Positions 1-8,021 of a DNA stretch of 12,525 nt are shown in pieces (within the stretch, counting starts at the first letter, position 1; each line of letters begins with the position of its first letter). The notes under the pieces are model-generated. The model did not search any database and was not told the origin of the DNA. It saw only the letters and a program-made list of their open reading frames with translations. The stretch covers positions 1-12,525 of the forward strand of contig JALUNR010000065.1 in the NCBI GenBank assembly GCA_027055005.1, in the 5' to 3' direction. The position numbers and the translations under genes are program-made. The DNA comes from Campylobacterales bacterium. GTDB taxonomy: Bacteria; Campylobacterota; Campylobacteria; Campylobacterales; QNZT01.

Positions 1-1439
1 GTATAGCAGTAACTGCTATAGAATTTGTTTTCTCTTTAGGTCTTTGGATAGGTTACGATGGTACAAATCCAGGGTTTCAATTTATGCAAAATGTACCTCT
101 TATAAGTGAGTTTGGTATAAATTATGCGATAGGGATAGATGGTATAAGCCTTTTTCTTATAATACTTAGTACTTTTATGACTATGATAGCTATTATAGGA
201 CTTAGTGTTACAAAAGATTTGAAGAACTTAATTATTACACTATTATTTTTAGAAATGACAATGGTTGGAGTTTTCTCTGCTCTTGATGTTATGTTATTTT
301 ATGTTTTTTGGGAGCTTTCACTTGTCCCTATGCTTTATATAATAGGTGCTTGGGGAGGAAACTTAAGAGTTTATGCAGCTGTTAAATTTTTCTTATATAC
401 ATTTGCAGGAAGTTTGATAATGCTTGTTGGTATCTTGTATATGGCTCACCTTTATCATGAAATTCATGGAGTTTGGAGTTTCTCAATCCCAGCTTGGCAG
501 GCTATGAAAATACCATTTACAACTCAACTTTGGTTATTCGCGGCATTTTTTGTTGGTTTTGCTATTAAGGTTCCTATGTTTCCATTTCATACATGGCTTC
601 CTTATGCTCACGGACAAGCTCCGACTATTGGTTCGGTTATACTAGCAGCAGTTTTACTAAAAATGGGTACTTATGGATTTGTTAGGTTTTCACTTCCAAT
701 GTTCCCAGATGCAAGTGTTCATTTTATAACTCCAATAGCAACTGTTGCTATTATTATGATAATCTATACTGCAATGGTAGCTTATGCTCAAAAAGATATG
801 AAGCAAGTTATCGCATATAGTTCAGTTTCTCATATGGGTGTTATAGTACTTGGTACTTTTGCACTAAATGCTGAAGGTATAGCAGGTAGTTTGTTTTTGA
901 TGATAAGTCACGGTATTGTTAGTGGGGCACTATTTATGTTAGTTGGTGTTATCTATGATAGAAGACATACAAAGCTTATGAGTGAGTTTGGCGGATTAGC
1001 TTCAGTTATGCCTTATTATGCAACTATATTTGGTATTATGATGATGGCTGCAGTTGGGCTTCCCTTGACTATCGGATTTGTTGGAGAGTTTCTATCTTTG
1101 ATGGGATTTTATAAAGTTTCTCCTATGATGACTGCACTTGCTGGAACTGGTATTATTATAGGTGCAGTTTATATGTTAACTTTATATAAAAAGTCTTTCT
1201 TTGGACCTTTAACAAACAAGGCAAATGAAAAACTAAAAGACCTCGATGCAAAAGAGTTAACAGCTCTTATACCTTTGGTTGCAATAGTTATTTATCTTGG
1301 TATTTATCCAAAACCAGTACTTCATCCTATGGACAACACCGTAAAAAATATGATAGTAAATATGTATAAAAAAGCTCAGGTTCAAGAGACTAGAGATTTT
1401 CTCAAAAAAGTAAATACTATTGGGGAGGCTACAAAATGA
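1..1439 (+). CDS. nuoM: NADH-quinone oxidoreductase subunit M (5' end outside window)
   Basis: Proton-pumping, antiporter-like membrane subunit of respiratory complex I. The reading frame is open from base 3, and the 27 residues before the ATG at 84 continue the family sequence, so that ATG is internal and the true start lies left of the window. Visible hallmarks, numbered from the Met at 84, are a membrane glutamate in FWELSLVPM (E77), a lysine in AIKVPMFPFHTWLPYAHGQAP (K162), a second in LLKMGTYGF (K193), and the AYSSVSHMG segment near 245-255. These match the charged residues of the proton channel in this family. The chain is hydrophobic throughout and ends in a Lys-rich tail. Its TGA overlaps the nuoN ATG (ATGA, 1436-1439), so the two are co-transcribed and probably translationally coupled. 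NuoL is the nearest relative, but the motifs and the position directly before nuoN favour NuoM. Confidence 0.96.
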   Translation, partial: IAVTAIEFVFSLGLWIGYDGTNPGFQFMQNVPLISEFGINYAIGIDGISLFLIILSTFMTMIAIIGLSVTKDLKNLIITLLFLEMTMVGVFSALDVMLFYVFWELSLVPMLYIIGAWGGNLRVYAAVKFFLYTFAGSLIMLVGILYMAHLYHEIHGVWSFSIPAWQAMKIPFTTQLWLFAAFFVGFAIKVPMFPFHTWLPYAHGQAPTIGSVILAAVLLKMGTYGFVRFSLPMFPDASVHFITPIATVAIIMIIYTAMVAYAQKDMKQVIAYSSVSHMGVIVLGTFALNAEGIAGSLFLMISHGIVSGALFMLVGVIYDRRHTKLMSEFGGLASVMPYYATIFGIMMMAAVGLPLTIGFVGEFLSLMGFYKVSPMMTALAGTGIIIGAVYMLTLYKKSFFGPLTNKANEKLKDLDAKELTALIPLVAIVIYLGIYPKPVLHPMDNTVKNMIVNMYKKAQVQETRDFLKKVNTIGEATK

Positions 1440-2926
1440 TACAGCCAATAAATATAGATATGGGAAGTTTAAACTTTGTTTCACTAGTTCCTATGATACT
1501 TGCTATGGTAGGTGGTTTAGTAATCTTAGTAATAGACTTGATAAATGATAAGTTAAACAAAAGCTTTTATGTCATGATGAGTGAGCTTTTTATTTTGCTA
1601 AGCTTGGGTGCAGTTTTTGGATATAGTGGAGATAGCAGAGGTTTTTTTGATGTTATGCTGATTGATGGTATAGCAAAACTTGGTGAAGCAATAGTTTTGA
1701 TAGCTTCAGCATTGTTTATACCTTTGGCTCTTACAACTAAAAGATTTCATGAGTTTGCATATCCCGAGTTTTTTGCACTATTTTTGTTCATGATAGGTGG
1801 TTTTGAGTTTATGGTAAGTAGTGATAACTTAATCATGATATTTATAGGACTTGAAACATCTTCACTTGCTCTTTATACTATGATTGCTATGCATAACAGA
1901 AGTAGAAGTATAGAAGCAGCTATAAAGTACTTTACAATGGGTGCTTTTGCATCTGGATTATATGTATTTGCAGCAGCTATGTTTTACTATGCAACTGGAA
2001 GTGTAGAGATACACAAGATGGCAGAGGTTATCTCTAGTAAAAGTTTTACAGGACTTCCTTTTGTTTTAACTGGTGTAGTATTTATGATAGGTGCTTTTGG
2101 ATTTAAACTATCAATGGTTCCTTTTCATACTTGGACTCCTGATGTTTATGAGGGAGCTAGTGCAGCACTAGCTGGATATATGTCAATAGTTCCAAAAATT
2201 GCTGGATTTGTAGTTGCTATGAGAATGTTTGAGTTTTTGATTCACTCTCATGTAGTTTGGGTACAAGATGTACTTTATGTAGTGGCAGTGTTAACTATGA
2301 CTTTGACAAATATAATGGCACTAGTACAACAAAGTGTAAAAAGGATGCTTGCATATAGTTCTATAAGTCATGCAGGTTTTGCTATGAGTGCTATACTTAT
2401 AGGTACAACTCAAGCAAATAGTGCACTTTTCCTTTACTGGGTTCTTTTTACTTTTACAAATCTTGGGGCTTTTACAATGCTTTGGGTTTCTCGTCACAAA
2501 ACAAAAGGTTGGGGTGGAACTAGATTTGATCATCCTTATGAAAAGTTTTCTGGTATGATTTCTATTATGCCTGTAAATGCAGTTATTATGGCTATGTTTA
2601 TGCTTAGTCTTGCTGGAGTTCCTCCATTTTCTTTATTTTGGGGAAAATTATATATTATGGGGGCTGCCGTTGATGCTGGATTTGTTGGATTAGCACTTAT
2701 TATGGCAATAAACAGTGCAATATCAGTTTACTACTACTTAAAACTTGTAGTTTATATGTTTTTAAAAGATCCTGTTTCTAATGATGGAACAATTTATCTT
2801 AAAAACTCTTCTGCTTCATTAAAAGTTGTTTTAGGAGTTGCTGCTGCTGGAACATTGTTTGCTATTTTTATGGCAAATCCAATGCTAAAAATAATTACTG
2901 AATATGTAAAAATGAGTGGATTTTAG
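1436..2926 (+). CDS. nuoN: NADH-quinone oxidoreductase subunit N
   Basis: Antiporter-like proton-pumping subunit of complex I in the cytoplasmic membrane, usually the last gene of the nuo operon. It is 496 residues long, normal for the family, and almost entirely hydrophobic. Key residues visible are E140 in FIGLETSSLALY, K224 in GFKLSMVPFHTWTPDVYEGAS, K254 in IVPKIAGF, the AYSSISHAGF segment at 306-315, and K404 in PPFSLFWGKLYIM; these correspond to the glutamate and lysines of the proton path. The ATG at 1436 overlaps the nuoM stop by four bases and is preceded by a strong Shine-Dalgarno sequence, GGGGAGG, at 1422-1428 with 7 bases of spacing, which fixes the start. A perfect inverted repeat spans its stop codon, consistent with the end of the nuo transcript. 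Nothing looks damaged. Confidence 0.97.
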   Translation: MIQPINIDMGSLNFVSLVPMILAMVGGLVILVIDLINDKLNKSFYVMMSELFILLSLGAVFGYSGDSRGFFDVMLIDGIAKLGEAIVLIASALFIPLALTTKRFHEFAYPEFFALFLFMIGGFEFMVSSDNLIMIFIGLETSSLALYTMIAMHNRSRSIEAAIKYFTMGAFASGLYVFAAAMFYYATGSVEIHKMAEVISSKSFTGLPFVLTGVVFMIGAFGFKLSMVPFHTWTPDVYEGASAALAGYMSIVPKIAGFVVAMRMFEFLIHSHVVWVQDVLYVVAVLTMTLTNIMALVQQSVKRMLAYSSISHAGFAMSAILIGTTQANSALFLYWVLFTFTNLGAFTMLWVSRHKTKGWGGTRFDHPYEKFSGMISIMPVNAVIMAMFMLSLAGVPPFSLFWGKLYIMGAAVDAGFVGLALIMAINSAISVYYYLKLVVYMFLKDPVSNDGTIYLKNSSASLKVVLGVAAAGTLFAIFMANPMLKIITEYVKMSGF

Positions 2927-2944
2927 GAAAATTTCCTAAAATCC
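2918..2944 (+). terminator. Perfect hairpin over the nuoN stop codon, probable end of nuo transcript
   Basis: GGATTTTAGGAAA (2918-2930) is followed after one base by its exact reverse complement, TTTCCTAAAATCC (2932-2944). The 13-base arms contain four G/C pairs, and the nuoN stop TAG (2924-2926) lies in the left arm. No clean run of T follows (ATAAAAATTTCTC), so this is not a textbook intrinsic terminator. It could act as an imperfect terminator or as a 3'-end stabilising stem. Confidence 0.5.
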
Positions 2945-2964
2945 ATAAAAATTTCTCAAAAAAC

Positions 2965-2991
2965 TAAAATAATTTTAAAAACTTCCGATTT
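2965..2991 (+). promoter_or_regulatory. Candidate sigma-28 (FliA) promoter for the chemoreceptor gene
   Basis: TAAA at 2965-2968, 15 bases, then TCCGATTT at 2984-2991. The flagellar sigma-28 consensus is TAAA-N15-GCCGATAA, and the Campylobacter form of the -10 is CGATWT, which is matched exactly. Transcription would start near 2998-3000 and give a leader of about 22 bases that retains the ribosome site AAAGAGG (3008-3014). A rival sigma-70-like TATAAA at 2998-3003 would start near 3010, inside that ribosome site, and is less attractive. Seen by eye only. Confidence 0.45.
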
Positions 2992-3021
2992 ACCTTTTAT
3001 AAAACATAAAGAGGTAAGAAA

Positions 3022-4215
3022 ATGTTATCAATTTTTAAATCATCAAATAAAGATATAGTAGAAACGGTAGATAAAGAGTTATATGATAAAGAAATCAGTA
3101 AAAGAGATGAGGCAGTTAAGTATTTAAAAGAAGAATTAGATAAAAGTAAAAAACAAATTTTACTTAAAGATGATGAAATAGAAAGCTTAAAATGGAGGCT
3201 TAAAGAAGAAGTTGAAAATGCTAAAGCAAATTCTAAAAATATATATGAAAATCAATATAAAGATTTATTGGAATTATTTGGATTTGAAAATAGCAATCTT
3301 ATAAAATCACTTAGTGATATACAAACTAATATAGCAAATTCTACACAATCTGCAAAAGATAGTTTAGTAATATCTAAAGATGTAGATAAAAATTTTCAAA
3401 AAGCTTTTGATGATATAGAAAAAATTGTAAAAAATCTTGATAAGTTATTGGATAAATCTCACAAAGTTGCTTCTGTAATAGATGATTTGTCTAAAAAAGC
3501 TATAAATATAGAAAAATTTATAGAGCAAATAAATGAAGTAGTTATGCAAATAAATATACTTTCTTTAAATGCTTCTGTTGAAGCAGCAAGTGCAGGTGAT
3601 GCAGGGAAAGGCTTTGCTGTTGTAGCAAGTGAGGTAAAAAATCTTGCTAACAAAACAGCATATGTAGCATCAGATATAGAAAAAGTAGTAAAATCAATAC
3701 AAAATAGCATAAAAAATACAAATAGTGAATTTGGAGAGATAGACGATACTATAACTAATATTCACTCTAGTACAAAAGGGTATAATAATGAAATACATGA
3801 TTTACATACTTTGACTAAAACATCTTTAAGAGAGTTATCAAATCTTGCAGATAGTGTTTTTATGAATTTAGCAAAAATAGACCATGTTATTTGGAAAGTA
3901 AATACTTATAAGTCAGTTTATGATAAAAAACCATCTTTTAAATTTGTAGATCATAAAAATTGTAGATTGGGTAAATGGTATAATGAGGGAGATGGTATAA
4001 AATATTTTTCTCATTCGGATAGTTATCATATGTTAGATAATCCTCACTCTGGAGTTCATGATACTACACATAAAGTGTTTTCTATTATCAAAGAAGATGA
4101 TAAAGAGATAAACTATAAAAGATTGAAAGATACTTTTTCATATATGGAAGATAGTTCAAAAGATGTTTTTGAATTATTAAATAAAATTTTAAATGAAAGT
4201 ATTGATAAAAAGTAG
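3022..4215 (+). CDS. Soluble methyl-accepting chemotaxis protein with C-terminal CZB zinc domain (TlpD-like)
   Basis: Cytoplasmic chemoreceptor of 397 residues, with no membrane segment or signal peptide. Residues 15-75 are a charged coiled coil. The receptor signalling hairpin runs from about 100 to 280, with its tip at 170-210 (INEVVMQINILSLNASVEAA, then GKGFAVVASEVKNLA), which contacts CheA/CheW. The C-terminus is a CZB domain holding all four expected zinc ligands: H288 (HVIW), C314 (CRLGKW), H342 and H346 (HSGVH), with spacings that fit the family pattern. The order matches H. pylori TlpD, a cytoplasmic receptor linked to oxidant sensing, and CZB domains of this kind respond to hypochlorous acid or zinc. 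Ligand identity here is inference. The ATG has a good AAAGAGG site 7 bases upstream. The EAASAGD stretch carries Ser190 where most receptors have Arg. It lies between nuoN and pflA, consistent with a motility role. Confidence 0.93.
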   Translation: MLSIFKSSNKDIVETVDKELYDKEISKRDEAVKYLKEELDKSKKQILLKDDEIESLKWRLKEEVENAKANSKNIYENQYKDLLELFGFENSNLIKSLSDIQTNIANSTQSAKDSLVISKDVDKNFQKAFDDIEKIVKNLDKLLDKSHKVASVIDDLSKKAINIEKFIEQINEVVMQINILSLNASVEAASAGDAGKGFAVVASEVKNLANKTAYVASDIEKVVKSIQNSIKNTNSEFGEIDDTITNIHSSTKGYNNEIHDLHTLTKTSLRELSNLADSVFMNLAKIDHVIWKVNTYKSVYDKKPSFKFVDHKNCRLGKWYNEGDGIKYFSHSDSYHMLDNPHSGVHDTTHKVFSIIKEDDKEINYKRLKDTFSYMEDSSKDVFELLNKILNESIDKK

Positions 4216-4222
4216 TAAATAA

Positions 4223-4250
4223 ATAGGAATATTTTGTATAATATTCCTAT
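4223..4250 (+). promoter_or_regulatory. Promoter -10 box inside a perfect hairpin at the pflA start
   Basis: ATAGGAATATT (4223-4233) and AATATTCCTAT (4240-4250) are perfect reverse complements around a 6-base loop, TTGTAT. A consensus -10 hexamer TATAAT sits at 4237-4242, preceded by TTTTG, as is common for sigma-70 promoters in this phylum. The expected start point, about 7 bases downstream, coincides with the ATG at 4249, which would make a leaderless message. In read-through RNA from the chemoreceptor gene, the stem would instead bury both the AGGA at 4225-4228 and most of the ATG. Confidence 0.5.
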
Positions 4251-6525
4251 GAAAAAGGTAATATATTTATTTTTATTTGCATTAACTTTAAATAGTTCTA
4301 CTATACAAATAGTAAAGATGAGGGCTGATAGTAACCTTTACTATATTCTTGAACTTACCTCTAGTAGAGAGTTTTTTTGTAAAAGAGTTGCTACTTTTGA
4401 CAATTTAAATAAAATAGAGTGTAATTTAAATTTGCATCAAGATGAAAATAAATCTTTTGAATTTTTTTCTTTAGAAATTGCTGATAAAGTGGTTATCAAA
4501 CCAAAATATAAATATAAAATCATTCCCTTTAAAAAAAAGAATAATTATGTAGATATTGTTTTTTTTAAAAAGGATAGTGGATTATTTGAAAAAAATGAAA
4601 AAGATGGTTTAAATTTTAATATTAACTTTGATATACCCCATAGATTTTATATATCAGTATTAGATGAAAATCTAAGACCAGATGTTACTATAAGAGATGC
4701 ACATAAAGTTAATTTTATAAAAAGTTTATATAAAAAGAAAGATTATGAATCTGCTATAAAAAGTATTGATAGAGAAATAAAAAGAAATAATAGTTTTAAA
4801 AGTGATTTGATTTTATTAAAAATACAAGCTTTAGATAAGTTGCTTGATTTAGGTGCTAGAGGATATAAATATGAAGATATTATAAAAGAGACCAATACCT
4901 TTATGAGTAAATATCCATCAAGTTCAAAATTTACTCAAGTTATGTACTATAAAATAAAATCATTATTTAAAATAGGTAAAAGAAATAAGGCAATATTTCT
5001 TACAGATAAACTGAACAATAGTTTCAAAAAAGATAAATATACAAGTTATGCCTTAATATTAAAAGCAAATAGTTTATCAAGAAATAAAAAAACAAAATTA
5101 CAAAGTTATAAAATATTAAAAGACTTACTTTATAACACTGATGATATGGATATCGCATTAAAAAGTGCTTATTTACTTACTAAATATAGTTTAGATGATA
5201 AAAATGTAATTGATGCAAAATTTTATCTAAATAAAATACTAAAATCAAAACCAGAATATTTGAAAAAAAATAGGGATAGTTATGCAATAGCTGAAAAGTT
5301 TGCATTTTTAAAGGATTATTTAAGTGCTAGTAAAATAATGAAAGTTATAGTGGGGAAAAAACCAAAAAAAGAGTACTTAAAAAGTTTAGCGATTTGGGAA
5401 GATAAAGCTGGACTTAAAGAAAGTGCATATAAAAATTATAAAAGATATATAAAACTTTATCCAAAAGGTGAACATATTAGTTTTATAAAAGAGAAAATGG
5501 ATAAAGTTTTATTGGATGTAAATGAAACAAATAATAGTAAAAAGTTAGAAGATATTGATAAAATTATCAAAAATTATTCTAATGATCCTATATATAAAAA
5601 AGCTTTAATACAAAAAGTAAAATTATTAGAAAAAAATAAAAAGTATAAAAATATATTAAAGCTACAAAAGAGATTAATGGATATAAATGAATCCAAATAT
5701 ATAAATAGTGCAGCATCACAACTTTTTAAAAAATATATAGATAGTAAAAATTGTATTCAAAGTGTAAAACTAGTAGATAAATATAAGATTAGAGTGGATA
5801 CAGATAATGACCTTTATATGTTAAGTAAGTGCTACTATGATTTGTCTATGTATAAAGAAAGTTCAGAACTTGGAATAAAATATATAAAAGGTGGTAATAA
5901 TAAAAGTTTGGATAAGTGGTATTATCTAACTATCAAAAGTTTAGTAAAATTTGGAAAATATGAAAAAGCATTAAAAATTTTTGATGATTTTAAAAAAATA
6001 GTTGATATAGATAAAAGTAAATTTAGTGATATTTATTATAGTATATTTGAAGTTTTTTATAATACAAAGCAAAGTATTAAAATGCAAGATATTTTGAGAA
6101 AAATTGAACAGATATATCCAAATAGAGTTAAAAATTTAGATTTGTATTATAAAATAGTAAAATTTTTAAATGTTAACAAATCAAATACTTTATTGGTAAC
6201 ATTATATGCTAAAAAATTACTAAAATTACAATCGAAACTAAAAGTATATCCTTATTCACCAAATATTGATATCTTGCTTATAAAAGCTCTTATGAATTTA
6301 AATAAAAATAAAGAGGCATTGAGTTATTTTGCATCAACATATCTTGATAAAAAGAAAAATGATACTCAAAAAGCCGAACTTTTATATTTAGCAGGTGAAG
6401 CTAGTGAAAAACTTAAAAAATATAAACAAGCTAAAGAGTTTTTTAGTAAGTGTGGTAGTGAAATAAAAGATAAAATGTGGATTAAGTTATGTAGTGAGAG
6501 TTTAAAGTTGATAGATGATGAGTAA
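4249..6525 (+). CDS. pflA: PflA-like flagellar motor scaffold protein (periplasmic beta-domain plus TPR solenoid)
   Basis: A secreted protein of 758 residues. Residues 1-17 (MKKVIYLFLFALTLNSS) form a signal peptide with no lipobox cysteine. Residues 18-140 are rich in beta-type sequence and carry two cysteines, C44 and C58. From about 150 to the end it is all helical, Lys/Asn-rich and TPR-like (for example residues 151-175, and near the C-terminus AGEASEKLKKYKQAKEFFSK). This order, the length and the position downstream of nuoN match PflA of C. jejuni and H. pylori, which forms spokes of the periplasmic disc that supports a wide ring of stators; loss gives paralysed flagella. The assignment rests on architecture plus synteny, since the TPR part is too divergent to identify by eye. 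Start: ATG 4249 begins a typical signal peptide but lacks a nearby ribosome site. TTG at 4234, five bases after AGGA, would add MYNIP and is the alternative. It ends 2 bases before a convergent gene. Confidence 0.75.
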   Translation: MKKVIYLFLFALTLNSSTIQIVKMRADSNLYYILELTSSREFFCKRVATFDNLNKIECNLNLHQDENKSFEFFSLEIADKVVIKPKYKYKIIPFKKKNNYVDIVFFKKDSGLFEKNEKDGLNFNINFDIPHRFYISVLDENLRPDVTIRDAHKVNFIKSLYKKKDYESAIKSIDREIKRNNSFKSDLILLKIQALDKLLDLGARGYKYEDIIKETNTFMSKYPSSSKFTQVMYYKIKSLFKIGKRNKAIFLTDKLNNSFKKDKYTSYALILKANSLSRNKKTKLQSYKILKDLLYNTDDMDIALKSAYLLTKYSLDDKNVIDAKFYLNKILKSKPEYLKKNRDSYAIAEKFAFLKDYLSASKIMKVIVGKKPKKEYLKSLAIWEDKAGLKESAYKNYKRYIKLYPKGEHISFIKEKMDKVLLDVNETNNSKKLEDIDKIIKNYSNDPIYKKALIQKVKLLEKNKKYKNILKLQKRLMDINESKYINSAASQLFKKYIDSKNCIQSVKLVDKYKIRVDTDNDLYMLSKCYYDLSMYKESSELGIKYIKGGNNKSLDKWYYLTIKSLVKFGKYEKALKIFDDFKKIVDIDKSKFSDIYYSIFEVFYNTKQSIKMQDILRKIEQIYPNRVKNLDLYYKIVKFLNVNKSNTLLVTLYAKKLLKLQSKLKVYPYSPNIDILLIKALMNLNKNKEALSYFASTYLDKKKNDTQKAELLYLAGEASEKLKKYKQAKEFFSKCGSEIKDKMWIKLCSESLKLIDDE

Positions 6526-6527
6526 TT

Positions 6528-8021
6528 TTAAGGTTTTATCCAATCAATTTCATTATGCATTATACCTATGATACTAGGGCTTACATTTTTTATAGATTTA
6601 TTAACTGCAGTTATTGAGTTTGGAATATATAAAAATACATAAGGATGATCATTTACTATAAGTTTAAAGATTTTTTTATAGTATTTTGAGAGCAACTTTT
6701 TATCGATAGTTGTTTCAGCTTTTTTTATAAGCTTGTCAACTTCTTTGTTTTTATAACTAACAAAGTTAAATCCTCCTTTTTTAGCTGCATCACTATGCCA
6801 AATAGAGTATGCATCTGGTGAGAGTGATAATCCCCATCCTAGCACTACTGCTTCAAATTTTTTTGGCATTACGACAGTATTTAAAAAAGCTTGCCATTCC
6901 ATAGTTCTTATTTTTACTTTTATACCAATTTTAGCTAGTTGGTATTGTATGATTTGAACTGCATTTACTCTTATATCGTTGTTTGAGTTAGTGGTGATAG
7001 TGAAAGTAAAAGGGTGAGAATTGTTATATCCAGCTTTTTTTAGTAAGAGTTTTGCTTTTTTAGGATTGTAAGAACTTTTTACAGTGTTATTATATGCCCA
7101 AGTTTTAGGCATAAATGGTCCATTGCATATCTTGCCATGACCAAAAAATAAAATATTTACTAATTCTTTTTTATTTATGGCAAGAGAGATAGCTTTTCTT
7201 ATAAGAGGATTTTTAAACTTTTTGTTGTTTAGATTAAATCCTAAATATGTATAGGAGTTTGACATTTTTTCATAAATATTATAATAGGATTTAAAATCAG
7301 TACTTAATTGTCTTTGGACTTGTAGAGGTGTTAATCCTCCTACATCTAATTTTTTTGTTTTTAGCATTAAAAAATTTGTAGATGCATCAGGGATAAAGTG
7401 ATAAATGATTTTATCAATATTTGGTTTATGAATAAAATAATTTGGATTTGCTTTTAAAATAATATCTTTACTTATTTCAAAGCCATTTATCGTATAAGCT
7501 CCTGTTCCTACTGGATGCTGGTTAAAAGAGCTTGTCATAATATTTTTTTGATTTTCTAATATATGTTTTGGAACTATGGATGTCATCCAAATATTTAGAG
7601 CTTTAAAATATGGTTTTTTGTATATTACTTTTATGGTAAAGTTGTCTATTTTTTTAACATCTTTTACATATCTAAATTCATCAGAGTAGGGTGTATATAT
7701 CTTTGGTGAAGTGATAAGTTTATAAGTAAATACAACATCATCACTTGTAAAAGGCTTTCCATCACTCCACTTAATATTTTTTCTTAGTTTAAATATTAAA
7801 GTTTTATTATCTTTAAAGTACCAACTTTTTGCAAGTTTAGCAATAATCTTTCCATCTTTATCATACTCTACAAGGGAGTTAAATATCCATCCACTTATCT
7901 CTCCACTAGCACTATCTGTAGCCAATAAGGGATTTAGCCTACTTGGAGAAGATGATATAGAAAGATGCAAATCAGACGAATATAAATCTAAAATTAAAAA
8001 AATAAATAAAAAATACTTCAT
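6528..8021 (-). CDS. Family 5 extracellular solute-binding protein (peptide/nickel ABC transporter type)
   Basis: Periplasmic binding component of an ABC importer of the oligopeptide/nickel class, 497 residues from the ATG at 8021. Residues 1-16 (MKYFLFIFLILDLYSS) are a signal peptide without a lipobox cysteine, so the protein is soluble rather than a lipoprotein. Family features are RLNPLLATDSASGEI at 28-42, the signature region at about 64-101 (AKSWYFKDNKTLIFKLR, then KWSDGKPFTSDDVVFTYK), the central GTGAY, and NPLIRKAISLAINKKELV followed by a glycine-rich loop with GPFMP. No permease or ATPase gene lies beside it, so partner and substrate (peptide, nickel chelate or other) cannot be told. 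I recall a related gene (nikZ type) near the nuo operon of C. jejuni, but the orthology is uncertain. A TTG at 8027 would add two residues; no Shine-Dalgarno precedes either start. Its stop is 2 bases from the convergent pflA stop. Confidence 0.9.
   Translation of the reverse strand: MKYFLFIFLILDLYSSDLHLSISSSPSRLNPLLATDSASGEISGWIFNSLVEYDKDGKIIAKLAKSWYFKDNKTLIFKLRKNIKWSDGKPFTSDDVVFTYKLITSPKIYTPYSDEFRYVKDVKKIDNFTIKVIYKKPYFKALNIWMTSIVPKHILENQKNIMTSSFNQHPVGTGAYTINGFEISKDIILKANPNYFIHKPNIDKIIYHFIPDASTNFLMLKTKKLDVGGLTPLQVQRQLSTDFKSYYNIYEKMSNSYTYLGFNLNNKKFKNPLIRKAISLAINKKELVNILFFGHGKICNGPFMPKTWAYNNTVKSSYNPKKAKLLLKKAGYNNSHPFTFTITTNSNNDIRVNAVQIIQYQLAKIGIKVKIRTMEWQAFLNTVVMPKKFEAVVLGWGLSLSPDAYSIWHSDAAKKGGFNFVSYKNKEVDKLIKKAETTIDKKLLSKYYKKIFKLIVNDHPYVFLYIPNSITAVNKSIKNVSPSIIGIMHNEIDWIKP

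Noticed and set aside
84..86. ATG at 84 as the start of nuoM
   Set aside because: The frame stays open to the left edge, and the 27 upstream residues (for example EFVFSLGLWIGYDG) continue the NuoM sequence.
1257..1484. Open frame of 75 codons on the minus strand across the nuoM/nuoN junction
   Set aside because: It lies opposite two unmistakable genes, has no recognisable protein features and no ribosome site evidence.
2321..2533. Minus-strand open frame of 70 codons inside nuoN
   Set aside because: Antisense shadow of a conserved membrane protein gene; low-complexity translation with no family resemblance.
3459..3710. Minus-strand open frame of 83 codons inside the chemoreceptor
   Set aside because: Its translation mirrors the conserved signalling tip on the opposite strand, so it is a by-product of that sequence.
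4225..4236. TTG at 4234 with AGGA upstream as the start of pflA
   Set aside because: It is possible, but ATG at 4249 begins a clean signal peptide and coincides with the start point expected from the TATAAT box; kept as the alternative rather than the main call.
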